This document shows positions 1 through 8,132 of a DNA stretch of 13,216 nt, one piece after another. How positions within the stretch are numbered: position 1 is the stretch's first letter; the number at the start of each line of letters is the position of its first letter. The notes beneath the pieces were generated by a model. That model was given only the letters and a program-made list of their open reading frames with translations. It was not told the origin of the DNA and ran no database searches. Made by a program: the position numbers and the translations under genes. The stretch lies in the NCBI GenBank assembly GCA_945878355.1, contig CAMCTC010000127.1:1-13216 (forward strand), written 5' to 3'. Origin of the DNA: Bordetella parapertussis. GTDB taxonomy: Bacteria > Pseudomonadota > Gammaproteobacteria > Burkholderiales > Burkholderiaceae_C.

Positions 1-398
1 CAGATCGGCAGCCGCTCCAAGGCTTGCGCCGGGCTCAGCTGCTGCACCGCAATGCCCATCGCCTGTTGTGCAGCCAGCGCTGCGCGCAAGGGCTCGAGCT
101 TGGGGCCTTCGGGTGCGGCGATCAGGTAGCCGCATTTCACCAGCCCGGCCGAGGCCTGGTCGTCGTCCAGCAGTTCGGCAAAGCGGTCGAAGACTTGCCA
201 GGAGCGGCGCGCCAACTCAACGTTCTCGGGCACCGAGTAGTGGGTTCGCAGGATGCCGCTGGACTGCGAGCTGGTGCCCGCGCCGATCTGGCCGCGGTCT
301 AGCACCAGCACGCGCTGCGCACCCAACTCGGCCAGGTGGTAGGCCACCGCGCAGCCGATCACACCGGCGCCGATCACGATCACGTCATGCGTTGACAT
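1..398 (-). CDS. FAD-dependent oxidoreductase, DAO family (N-terminal part, runs off the left edge)
   Basis: This is the start of a flavin amine or amino-acid oxidoreductase (DAO superfamily: D-amino acid dehydrogenase, sarcosine oxidase, glycine oxidase). Read on the minus strand from the ATG at 398, about 132 residues are present and the rest is outside the window. Residues 5-15 form the Rossmann strand and loop DVIVIGAGVIG, with the FAD-binding GxGxxG at G10-G12-G15. The acidic residue closing the fold (VLVLD, D34) follows at the expected distance. Residues 39-55 (GAGTSSQSSGILRTHYS) resemble the second FAD-contact segment of sarcosine oxidase-like proteins. The substrate-binding part is missing, so the substrate cannot be named. 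The Shine-Dalgarno sequence is weak (GAAGA just before the ATG). The gene diverges from the TRAP operon across a 119-bp gap, so a shared regulatory region is possible. An amino-acid or amine substrate entering through that transporter would make sense but is inference. Confidence 0.85.
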   Translation of the reverse strand, partial: MSTHDVIVIGAGVIGCAVAYHLAELGAQRVLVLDRGQIGAGTSSQSSGILRTHYSVPENVELARRSWQVFDRFAELLDDDQASAGLVKCGYLIAAPEGPKLEPLRAALAAQQAMGIAVQQLSPAQALERLPI

Positions 399-517
399 CT
401 TCAGGCCTGGCTTTCATCGCCCGAGTATCGCGTCCTGGCGAGGGCAAATCGCTATGGGCCGGTGTGTTGCGGCCGGCTATCGTCGGGACACAACCGCAAC
501 CCGATCTGGAGAAACAC
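399..517. promoter_or_regulatory. Divergent intergenic region, probable promoters for the oxidoreductase and the TRAP operon
   Basis: This 119-bp gap separates two divergently transcribed genes, so it should hold at least the promoter of each. I found no convincing -35/-10 pair or operator palindrome. A purine-rich Shine-Dalgarno sequence (GGAGA, 508-512) lies five bases before the receptor ATG. The assignment rests on gene orientation only. Confidence 0.4.
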
Positions 518-1486
518 ATGAAACTGACCTGGAAACTTGGCGCAGCCGTGGTGGCTGTTGCTGTCCTGAGCACCGCCGCGATAGCGCAGCAGCGCGCATT
601 CTTCGGCATCGCCACCGGCGGCACCGGCGGCACTTATTACCCGCTGGGCGGCATGCTGGCGCAGCTGATCTCCAACAAGGCGACGGTCGACGGCAAGAAG
701 GTCTCGGCCACGGCCGAAGCCGCCGGTGCATCGGTGGGCAACGCCAAGCTGCTGGGCAACAAGGAGATCGAGTCGGCTTTTGTCGCGGCCGACATCCTGG
801 ACGCGGCTTACACCGGCAGCAGCCAGTTCGCCGGCGCACCGCTGAAGAACCTGCGTGCGCTGGGTGCGCTCTACCCCGAGACCGTGCAGCTGATCACCCG
901 CGCCGATTTCAACATCAACAGCGTGCGCGACTTGAAGGGCAAGAGCATCTCGTCGGGCGCGCCGGGCTCGGGCCAGTACCAGCTGCTGACCGACCTGCTC
1001 AAGGTGCACGGCATGAGCCGCGCTGACATCAAGGAAGACCTGTCGTCGTTCACCCAGGCGGTCGACAAGATCAAGGACGGCAACCTGCACGCAACGCTGA
1101 TCACCGCTGGCGTGCCGACCTCGTCGGTCACCGATTTCGCGCAGAGCCATGCGCTCAAAGTGGTCCCGCTGTCCGGCCCTGAGATCGCCGAACTGCAGCG
1201 CCAGCAGCCTTACTACGCCAAGGTGCCGTTGCCGGCCAACACCTACAAGGGCCAGACCGCTGCGGTCGACACGCTGGCGGTGATGGCGGTCTGGGCCACC
1301 CATGACGCGGTGTCCGAGTCCATGGCCTACGAGGTCACCAAGGCGATGTTCGAGAACACTGCGATCCTGGGCCAGGTGCACGCGCAGGGCAAGAACATCA
1401 GCCTGACCAACGCGATGGCGGTCGGCACCACGCCGATGCACCCCGGCGCGCTGCGCTACCTGAAGGAGAAAGGCATCGCCAAGTGA
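518..1486 (+). CDS. TAXI family TRAP transporter solute-binding receptor
   Basis: Periplasmic receptor of a TAXI-type TRAP transporter, which captures the solute and delivers it to the membrane permease encoded two genes downstream. The ATG at 518 gives 322 residues and has a good Shine-Dalgarno sequence (GGAGA, 508-512); the frame stays open further upstream but lacks such a signal there. Residues 1-23 are a classical Sec signal peptide: positive start (MKLTWK), hydrophobic core, and AIA before a likely cleavage at Q24. The mature N-terminus FFGIATGGTGGTYYPLGG is the typical TAXI opening (strand, Gly/Thr-rich loop, Tyr-Tyr-Pro). Later segments such as VRDLKGKSISSGAPGSGQY and AGVPTSS also fit the family, and about 320 residues is the usual length. 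TAXI receptors handle dicarboxylates, glutamate and other organic acids, and the ligand cannot be read from the sequence. It is the first gene of a tight three-gene operon. Confidence 0.93.
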   Translation: MKLTWKLGAAVVAVAVLSTAAIAQQRAFFGIATGGTGGTYYPLGGMLAQLISNKATVDGKKVSATAEAAGASVGNAKLLGNKEIESAFVAADILDAAYTGSSQFAGAPLKNLRALGALYPETVQLITRADFNINSVRDLKGKSISSGAPGSGQYQLLTDLLKVHGMSRADIKEDLSSFTQAVDKIKDGNLHATLITAGVPTSSVTDFAQSHALKVVPLSGPEIAELQRQQPYYAKVPLPANTYKGQTAAVDTLAVMAVWATHDAVSESMAYEVTKAMFENTAILGQVHAQGKNISLTNAMAVGTTPMHPGALRYLKEKGIAK

Positions 1487-1941
1487 GCTGGCCGCAGCGC
1501 GCGGTCGGCTTGGCTTGCGCGCTGATCGTGCCGGCCGCGACCTTGGGCTGCGAGCTGATGCTCAGCGAGCACCGCAGCGGGCGCGAGTTGCTGCGCTTGC
1601 CGCTGGATCCCGACGCGCCGGGGCTGCGCCTGGCGTTCGAGCACTCGGTGCTCGGCACGCCGGTGGTCGACCGCTATGTGTTGCGGCCGCAGGCCTATCT
1701 GGTCGAGGAGTCTTTCGAGGGTGAGGGCTACGGCCTGCCCCATGCGGCAGGTCCTGGCGAAGAACTGTTGCGATCGGGCGCGGGCTGGCGCCTGAAGCTC
1801 GACCGCCTGGTGCAGCCGCTGGTGGTGCGGCCGCTGCCGGCGCAGCGCATGCGCCTGCTGCTGCCCGGGGCACCGCTGCTATTGGCCAGCCTGAGCCAGG
1901 AGGCGGTCGAACTGCGGGCCGTCGGCTGCCCGCAACCCTGA
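1483..1941 (+). CDS. DUF1850 protein of a TAXI-TRAP operon
   Basis: Small protein of 152 residues, recognised as DUF1850, a family typically encoded between TAXI receptors and their fused permeases. The start is a GTG at 1483 that overlaps the receptor stop (GTGA, 1483-1486), which points to translational coupling. A purine-rich stretch AAGGAG (1463-1468) lies within the end of the receptor gene, rather far upstream. Residues 5-22 are hydrophobic and look like an export signal or N-terminal anchor, so a periplasmic location is likely. A TLGC sequence at 20-23 is not a good lipobox because the -3 residue is Thr. The segment LAFEHSVLGTPVVDRYVL (about residues 50-67) matches the family core of an aromatic residue, His-Ser, and a Pro-Val. 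The biochemical role of DUF1850 is not known to me; a part in receptor-permease assembly is inferred from position alone. Confidence 0.83.
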   Translation: MSWPQRAVGLACALIVPAATLGCELMLSEHRSGRELLRLPLDPDAPGLRLAFEHSVLGTPVVDRYVLRPQAYLVEESFEGEGYGLPHAAGPGEELLRSGAGWRLKLDRLVQPLVVRPLPAQRMRLLLPGAPLLLASLSQEAVELRAVGCPQP

Positions 1942-1957
1942 GAGCCTTGAGAGCGAG

Positions 1958-4144
1958 ATGAGCCAATTCACCCAAGATGAAGTCGATCGCCTGATCGAGC
2001 AGTTCGACCCCGAGTCGAGTTTCCGCCGCCTCGCCGGTGTGTCGGCGGGCATCGTCAGCGTGATCGCGGTGGCGCTGTCGGGCTGGCATTACTACACCGC
2101 CGGCTTCGGCCTGCACAACGAAATCGCGCACCGGGCGATCCACCTGTCAGTGGTGCTGGGGCTGTGCTTTCTGGTCTTTCCGCGGCAGTCCCGCCTGCCC
2201 GGGCCCTGGGAGTGGGTGGTCTCGGCAGGGCTGGCGCTGTTTTACTTGTTGCTGGGATGGAACCTGGTGCAAGCCGTCGGGGCCGAGGCGCCGCCGGCGG
2301 CCACCGCGGCCTTCGGCGTGGTGCTGTTGGCGATCGCCGGGCTGTCGCTGCCGTTCAAGGCCTACGACGGCAGCCACCAGCACATCCCTTGGCGCGACTG
2401 GGTGTTCGCGCTGCTGGCGTCGAGTTTTTCGCTCTATCTGCTGCTGTTTTTCGACAGCATCTACATCGCACGCCCAGGCCAGCACAGTGCGGTGGACCTG
2501 ATGTTCGGTGTGATCGCGATCGCGATGGTGCTCGAGGCTGCGCGCCGCACGATGGGCGTTTTCCTGCCACTGCTGGCCGTGGCCACCGTGCTGTACGGCA
2601 TCTTCGGCCCTTACCTGCCAGGCGATCTGGCGCACCGTGGCTACACCGTGTCGCGGGTGGTCGCGCACCTGTACAAGGGCACCGAAGGCATTTACGGCAT
2701 CCCCGTCGGCGTGGTCGCGACCTTTGTCTTCCACTTCGTGCTGTTCGGCATCATGGCCCAGCTCACCGGGCTGGGCCAGCTCTTCGTCAACCTCGCGACG
2801 ATCGCTGCCGGGCGCTTCTCGGGCGGTCCGGCCAAGGTCTGCGTGGTCTCGTCCGGGCTGTTCGGGATGATCTCGGGTTCGGCCATCGCCAACGCCGTGA
2901 CCACCGGCGTGATGACGATCCCGTTGATGAAAAAAGTGGGTTTCTCGCCGCGCTTTGCTGGCGCGGTCGAGGCGTCGGCCTCGTGCGGCGGCCAGGTCAC
3001 GCCGCCGATCATGGGTGCTGCGGCTTTCATCATGGCCGAGACCCTGGGCATTCCGTACAACCAGCTGATCCTGGTGGCCATCGTGCCGGCGGCGATGCAC
3101 TACTTTGCGATCCTGTGGATGGTGCACCTAGAGGCTAAACGGCTCAAACTCGCCGGCATGCCGCCGGACCAGATCCCGTCGCTGGCGCTGGTCTTGCGCA
3201 GCTCCTGGCATCTGTTCATCCCGTTGGTGGTGATGGTCACCTTGCTGCTGCTGCAGTACACGCCGTTTCTGGCCGCTTTCTGGGGCATCACGCTGACGGT
3301 GGCTTGTTCCTGGCTGCCCAGGCTGCTGGGGCCGTTCGGCAAACAGATGACCGGCCTGGCGATCACGCCGCGCGCGCTGGCCCAGGGTTTCGAGATGGGC
3401 GCGAAGTCTGCGCTCAGCATCGGCGCGGCCTGTGCCTGTGTCGGCTTCGTGCTGGGTATCACCACGCTGACCGGCATGGGCTTCAAGTTCTCGGCCTTCG
3501 TGCTCGACCTCTCGGGCGTTGCGGCCCAGGCGGTGCATGCGTTCGATGTGATGGGCTGGTTCGAACTCAAGCAGGTGACGATCCTGTTCGGCCTGATCTT
3601 CACGGCAATGGCCTGCATCATCATGGGCTCTGGCGTGCCGACCACGCCGACCTACATCATCCTGGCATCGATCGTCGCCCCGGCGCTGGGCCAGCTCGGT
3701 GTGCCGCAGCTCGCGACGCACTTCTTCGTCTTCTACTACGGTGTGCTGGCCGATGTCACGCCGCCCGTGGCGCTGGCAGCGTTTGCGGCGGCCGGCATCG
3801 CCCGCAGCGAGCCGATGCGAACCGGCATCACCGCTTTCAGGCTGTCGATGGGCAAGGCGCTGGTGCCTTTCGCTTTCGTCTACTCGCCGGCACTGCTGTT
3901 TGTCGACTTCAGCTGGTCTAGCTTCTGCATCGCGATGGTCTCGACCATGGTCGCGATCCTCGGCTTGGGTGCGGCTTACACCGGCCAGATCAACCGCAAG
4001 ATCGGTGTCGTCGCCTTCATCGTGCTCAACCTGCTGGCGCTCTCGCTGGTGTTCGCCAACCCGCTGACCTCGGCCGTGGGCGTGACCGGGGTACTGGCGA
4101 TCCTGGCCTGGCATGCCAGGCCCGAGCGCAGCGGCGCCCGATAA
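1958..4144 (+). CDS. TRAP transporter fused permease (TAXI type, DctQ+DctM)
   Basis: Inner-membrane permease of the TAXI-TRAP system, 728 residues, carrying both the small four-helix (DctQ-like) and the large (DctM-like) parts in one chain. The N-terminal 20 residues are hydrophilic and cytoplasmic; hydrophobic segments then follow almost without break (very roughly 16-18 helices). Diagnostic stretches are the linker RPGQHSAVDLMFG (about 172-184), SGSAIANAVTTGVMTIPLMK (306-325) and EASASCGGQVTPPIMGAAA (338-356). A second-repeat counterpart, MGSGVPTTPTYIILA, occurs in the C-terminal half. These Gly/Pro/Thr hairpin motifs form the substrate and sodium site in DctM proteins. The start at 1958 has a weak GAGAG (1949-1953) four bases upstream and lies 16 bp after the DUF1850 stop. 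The gene completes the transporter, which is driven by an ion gradient and not by ATP. Confidence 0.95.
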   Translation: MSQFTQDEVDRLIEQFDPESSFRRLAGVSAGIVSVIAVALSGWHYYTAGFGLHNEIAHRAIHLSVVLGLCFLVFPRQSRLPGPWEWVVSAGLALFYLLLGWNLVQAVGAEAPPAATAAFGVVLLAIAGLSLPFKAYDGSHQHIPWRDWVFALLASSFSLYLLLFFDSIYIARPGQHSAVDLMFGVIAIAMVLEAARRTMGVFLPLLAVATVLYGIFGPYLPGDLAHRGYTVSRVVAHLYKGTEGIYGIPVGVVATFVFHFVLFGIMAQLTGLGQLFVNLATIAAGRFSGGPAKVCVVSSGLFGMISGSAIANAVTTGVMTIPLMKKVGFSPRFAGAVEASASCGGQVTPPIMGAAAFIMAETLGIPYNQLILVAIVPAAMHYFAILWMVHLEAKRLKLAGMPPDQIPSLALVLRSSWHLFIPLVVMVTLLLLQYTPFLAAFWGITLTVACSWLPRLLGPFGKQMTGLAITPRALAQGFEMGAKSALSIGAACACVGFVLGITTLTGMGFKFSAFVLDLSGVAAQAVHAFDVMGWFELKQVTILFGLIFTAMACIIMGSGVPTTPTYIILASIVAPALGQLGVPQLATHFFVFYYGVLADVTPPVALAAFAAAGIARSEPMRTGITAFRLSMGKALVPFAFVYSPALLFVDFSWSSFCIAMVSTMVAILGLGAAYTGQINRKIGVVAFIVLNLLALSLVFANPLTSAVGVTGVLAILAWHARPERSGAR

Positions 4145-4155
4145 TCGCGGGTGGT

Positions 4156-4174
4156 GGCCAGGCGTTTTCTGGCC
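4156..4174 (+). terminator. Possible terminator hairpin after the TRAP operon
   Basis: GGCCAG (4156-4161) can pair perfectly with CTGGCC (4169-4174) around a seven-base loop containing TTTT. It lies 12 bp past the permease stop, where a terminator would be expected. No U-tract follows, so intrinsic termination is doubtful; it may instead be a chance structure. Confidence 0.3.
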
Positions 4175-4221
4175 CTTGACCCCAGCGCGTGTTGTGAAGC
4201 GCGCTAGCGATGCGCGACTAA

Positions 4222-4790
<569 letters not shown>

Positions 4791-4791
<1 letters not shown>

Positions 4792-4812
4792 ATTTCACGA
4801 CAATTTCACGAC
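4791..4812 (+). repeat. Perfect 11-bp tandem duplication between tadA and ldcA
   Basis: The unit AATTTCACGAC occurs twice head to tail (4791-4801 and 4802-4812). The first base is the last base of the tadA stop codon, and the second copy ends 14 bp before the ldcA ATG. It is AT-richer than the surroundings and fills most of the 35-bp spacer. A simple duplication, or a paired binding site, could explain it. Confidence 0.8.
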
Positions 4813-4826
4813 AGACAGCCCGCAAC

Positions 4827-5726
4827 ATGAATTCTTTGCATGTCTACAGCGCCTCCGGGGTCGAGCTGCGAACCGCCGCCCTCAAGCTGGCGCGCCAGCG
4901 CCTGGGCGCGATGGGTTTCGAGGTCACGCTGGACCCCAGTGTGCGGGCGCGCCACCAGCGCTTTGCCGGCGACGACGACGCCAGACTCGAGACCTTGCAC
5001 CGCATCGCCGACGCTGCGCCCAGCGTGGCGATGGCTTGCCGCGGCGGCTACGGCCTGAGCCGCTTGCTCGACCGCATCGACTGGCCACGGCTGGCGCGCA
5101 GCGTCGAGCAAGGCACCCGCTGGGTCGGTTTCTCCGACCTGACCGCGCTGCAGCTCGGCTTGCTGGCCCACACCGGCGCGACCAGCTGGCACGGGCCGAT
5201 GGCCTGCGACGACTTCGGCCGCAGCGATGAGGGCGGCGGCGTCGACGACGTGACGCGCGACTGCTTTGCCGAGGCGATGTCGGGTGAGCTCGAGGCGCTG
5301 GGGTTTCGCACCGAGCCTGGCTTCGACGGCCTGCAGCTGCGCGGCCAGCTCTGGGGCGGCAACCTGACGATGGTCTTGTCGCTGCTGGGCACGCCGCATT
5401 GGCCCAAGCTGCGCGGCGGCATCCTGTTCCTGGAGGACGTCGGCGAGCATCCGTACCGGGTCGAGCGCATGCTGCTGCAACTGCACCAGGCTGGCGTGCT
5501 GCAGCGCCAGAAAGCGGTGCTGCTGGGCGCGTTCAGCGACTGGCGCAAGAGCCCGCTGGACCGCGGTTACACGCTCAAGACCGTGGTCGCCCGGCTGCGC
5601 AGCGTCTGCGACACGCCTATCCTGACGGGTCTGCCATTCGGCCATGTCCAGACCAAAGTGACGCTGCCTGTGGGCCTGCGGGTCGAACTGGCGGTGCAGG
5701 GGCGAGACGTGATGGTGGGCTGGTAG
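4827..5726 (+). CDS. ldcA: LD-carboxypeptidase (muramoyltetrapeptide carboxypeptidase, peptidase family S66)
   Basis: Cytoplasmic serine peptidase that removes the terminal D-Ala from recycled murein tetrapeptides (L-Ala-D-Glu-mDAP-D-Ala), so that the tripeptide can re-enter cell-wall synthesis. The product is 299 residues, close to the roughly 305 of E. coli LdcA, and has no signal peptide. The S66 triad is in place: nucleophile S103 in VGFSDLTALQ, E203 in ILFLEDVGEHPYRVER, and H273 in GLPFGHVQTKVTLPVG. The N-terminal VYSASG (6-11), the ACRGGYGLSRLL segment (70-81) and GGNLT (177-181) are further family hallmarks. The ATG at 4827 lacks a clear Shine-Dalgarno sequence. The related immunity protein MccF also belongs to S66, but the GLPFGH and FLEDVGE contexts favour a true LdcA. 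It lies upstream of a peptide-class ABC importer, which could be functionally linked. Confidence 0.93.
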   Translation: MNSLHVYSASGVELRTAALKLARQRLGAMGFEVTLDPSVRARHQRFAGDDDARLETLHRIADAAPSVAMACRGGYGLSRLLDRIDWPRLARSVEQGTRWVGFSDLTALQLGLLAHTGATSWHGPMACDDFGRSDEGGGVDDVTRDCFAEAMSGELEALGFRTEPGFDGLQLRGQLWGGNLTMVLSLLGTPHWPKLRGGILFLEDVGEHPYRVERMLLQLHQAGVLQRQKAVLLGAFSDWRKSPLDRGYTLKTVVARLRSVCDTPILTGLPFGHVQTKVTLPVGLRVELAVQGRDVMVGW

Positions 5727-5851
5727 GCGAGGGCCCCAGCCCCAGCCCTAGAATGCGTTCGACGCTTCGCGATCTTCCGATTGGCGAGGCATGCCGTGCT
5801 TCATGGCCGTTGGCGCTGGCCCGGCAGCCCTCACGTCTCAGGAACCTGTGC

Positions 5852-8116
5852 ATGCGCGGTATGACCCACTCACTGCGCAAGCTCTGGCGCTGCTGGCTCT
5901 GGCCGGTGGTCACGGTCTGCTGGCTGATAGGCTTGGTGTCGCTGGCCGGTTGCAACAACAGCCCTTACCCGGCGGGTGCCGAACGCGAGAACACGATGTT
6001 CTACTCGTTCGACGAGCGCTCACCGCGCTACCTGGACCCGACGGCGTCTTATTCCAATCCTGAGTCGGCTTACACGTTTCAGATCTACGAGCCGCCTTAC
6101 GGCTACCACTACCTGAAGCGACCTTACACGCTGATTCCGAAGTCTGCCGCTGAAGTGGCCAAGCCGCGCTACCTGGACAAGAACGGCCAGCCACTGCCCG
6201 ACGATGCACCGTCGGGTGCCATCGCCGAGAGCGTCTACGACGTCAAGATCAAGCCCGGCATCCGCTACCAGCCGCACCCGGCTTTCGCGCTCGATGAACT
6301 TGGCAAACCGCGCTACCTGGGCCTGACCCGCGCCCAACTCGGTGACAAGCGGTCGCCGCTGGCCTTCGAGCACCAGGGCACGCGCGAACTGGTGGCCGAC
6401 GATTTCGTCTACGCGCTCAAGCGCCACGCGACGACGCGCATCGAGGCGCCGGTGTTCGCTGTCTTTGCGGACTACCTGATCGGCCTGAAAGACTATGCCG
6501 AGACCATCAAGCGAGAAGACGCCAAGCTGCTCGCCGGTTTGCCGCGCGACTTGGGCGACAAGCCCTTTCTCGATTTCCGGAATTGGCCACTGGCCGGTGC
6601 TGTCGCGCTCGACAAGACCACTTACCGCGTTCGCCTGAAAGGAAAGTACCCGCAGTGGAGCTACTGGATGGCGATGCCTTTCATGGCGCCGGTGCCCTGG
6701 GAGGCAGACGCTTTCTACGCCCAGCCTGGCATGAGCCAGAACGGCTTGTCGCTCAACCAATGGCCGGTGGGCACCGGGCCTTACATGATGGTCGACTTCG
6801 TTCGCGACCGCCGCCATGTGATGAAGCGCAACCCGAACTTCCGCGGCGAAGCCTATCCCTGCGAAGGCATGCCTGAGGACCAGGCCGACGGCCTGCTGGC
6901 CGACTGCGGCAAGACCATGCCCTTCATCGACACGCTCTACGTCACGATCGAGAAGGAAAAAGTCTCGCGCAAGGAAAAGTTCCGCCAAGGCTATCTCGAT
7001 GTGCCCGAGATCGAGCGGCCCGAATGGGGGGTCGACTTCCGCAACGACGCCGACGACTCGGACGCGGTGAAAAAGCTGTTCGACGAGCGTGGCTTCAAGT
7101 TCCCGCTGATGACCGACATCAGCAACTGGTACATGGGTTTCAACATGCTCGACCCGGTGATCGGCCGTGGCGACACGCCCGATCAGCAGGCGAAGAACCG
7201 CAAGCTGCGCCAGGCCATCGCGATCGCGATCGACTGGGAAGAGGGCTACGGCCGGATCTTCAAGTCCAAGGGCGGCGTCGCCGCCCACGGTCCGGTGCCG
7301 CCGGGCCTGTTCGGATCGCGCGAAGGTCAGCCGGGCTTTTTCAACCCGGTCACCCACCAACTGGTGGACGGCAAGGTGCTGCGCCGACCGATTGCCGACG
7401 CGCAGCGGCTGCTGGCCGAAGCCGGCTACCCTGGCGGACGCGAGGCCGCGACCGGCAAGCCGCTGGTGCTGAACTACGATTTCCAGCGCGCACTGACGCC
7501 TGATTTCAAGAGCGAGAACGACTGGATGGTCAAGCAGTTCGCCAAGATCGGCGTGCAACTCGAGATCCGCGCGACCGATTTCAACCAATACCAGGACAAG
7601 ACATTGCGTGGCAAGCACCAGATCTTCTGGGGCGGATGGCTCGCCGACTACCCCGATGCCGAGAACTTCCTGTTCCTGACCTATGGCCCGATCGGGCGCA
7701 GCAAGCACCAGGGCGACAACTACGCCAACTACGACAACCCGGCCTACGACGCGCTGTACCGCCAGTTGCAATCGCTAGACGATGGGCCGGCCAAGCAAGC
7801 GCTGATCGACCAGATGGTGACGATGCTGCAGCAGGACTCGCCCTGGTGCTTCGGCTACTTTCCGTACGGTGGCTTGGCCTTTCAGCAATGGGTCACGAAT
7901 GGCAAGCCCAGCATCCTGATCCGCGACATGGCCAAGTACTACCGGATCGACCCGACGCGGCGCGCAGCCAAGCAGGCGGAGTGGAATTCACCGGTGATGT
8001 GGCCGCTGTTGCTGATGGTGTTGGCGCTGGCCGGCTTGGTCTGGGTGGGTTGGCGCAGCCTGCGTGCTCGCGAGACTGCCACGGCCAAGCGCGGTCCAGC
8101 CTCCGGCCCTGTCTGA
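5852..8116 (+). CDS. Peptide-class ABC transporter substrate-binding protein (SBP_bac_5 type), lipoprotein with C-terminal membrane anchor
   Basis: Solute-binding subunit of the four-gene ABC importer that follows. The chosen ATG at 5852 has AGGA at 5840-5843, eight bases upstream, and gives 754 residues; ATG 5861 is an alternative. Residues 1-33 form a lipoprotein signal ending in the lipobox L31-A-G-C34, with Asn at +2. Family 5 hallmarks are PVGTGPY (305-311) in the first lobe, a region with many charged and aromatic residues, and RKLRQAIAIAIDW (450-462) in the hinge region. The DYPDAENFLF segment near residue 600 is also typical. Residues about 715-735 form a hydrophobic helix followed by a basic tail (RSLRAR...), which should sit in the inner membrane. 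This anchor and the length (usual range about 500-620) are atypical. Ligands of the family are oligopeptides, muropeptides, nickel chelates or opines, so the real ligand is unknown. Confidence 0.9.
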   Translation: MRGMTHSLRKLWRCWLWPVVTVCWLIGLVSLAGCNNSPYPAGAERENTMFYSFDERSPRYLDPTASYSNPESAYTFQIYEPPYGYHYLKRPYTLIPKSAAEVAKPRYLDKNGQPLPDDAPSGAIAESVYDVKIKPGIRYQPHPAFALDELGKPRYLGLTRAQLGDKRSPLAFEHQGTRELVADDFVYALKRHATTRIEAPVFAVFADYLIGLKDYAETIKREDAKLLAGLPRDLGDKPFLDFRNWPLAGAVALDKTTYRVRLKGKYPQWSYWMAMPFMAPVPWEADAFYAQPGMSQNGLSLNQWPVGTGPYMMVDFVRDRRHVMKRNPNFRGEAYPCEGMPEDQADGLLADCGKTMPFIDTLYVTIEKEKVSRKEKFRQGYLDVPEIERPEWGVDFRNDADDSDAVKKLFDERGFKFPLMTDISNWYMGFNMLDPVIGRGDTPDQQAKNRKLRQAIAIAIDWEEGYGRIFKSKGGVAAHGPVPPGLFGSREGQPGFFNPVTHQLVDGKVLRRPIADAQRLLAEAGYPGGREAATGKPLVLNYDFQRALTPDFKSENDWMVKQFAKIGVQLEIRATDFNQYQDKTLRGKHQIFWGGWLADYPDAENFLFLTYGPIGRSKHQGDNYANYDNPAYDALYRQLQSLDDGPAKQALIDQMVTMLQQDSPWCFGYFPYGGLAFQQWVTNGKPSILIRDMAKYYRIDPTRRAAKQAEWNSPVMWPLLLMVLALAGLVWVGWRSLRARETATAKRGPASGPV

Positions 8117-8132
8117 ACCTGAAAGCCCCACG

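Noticed and set aside
452..1441. Long minus-strand open frame opposite the TAXI receptor
   Set aside because: Translation is His/Arg/Gln-rich and without any family look. It mirrors the clearly real + strand receptor, as expected in GC-rich DNA.
4176..4209. Possible sigma-70 promoter for tadA starting at TTGACC
   Set aside because: The -35 is good, but at 16-18 bp spacing there is only a GC-rich sequence with no plausible -10.
4827..5726. ldcA read as an MccF-type microcin C immunity peptidase, paired with a Yej-like importer
   Set aside because: MccF and LdcA share family S66 and YejABEF imports microcin C, but the catalytic contexts (GFSDLTAL, FLEDVGE, GLPFGH) and the 299-residue length fit ordinary LdcA better.
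5399..5851. Upstream extension of the binding protein to the first possible start
   Set aside because: The extra 151 residues overlap ldcA, read as an Ala/Arg-rich shadow, and would bury the lipoprotein signal that begins at 5852.
5727..5851. Search for a promoter or RNA element in the leader of the ABC operon
   Set aside because: A short CCCCAG repeat near 5733-5747 and scattered small palindromes were seen, but no convincing -35/-10 pair, riboswitch fold or terminator.
6020..7771. 583-codon minus-strand open frame opposite the binding protein
   Set aside because: It has no recognisable motif, lacks a matching operon partner, and the + strand has the PVGTGPY and RKLRQAI hallmarks.
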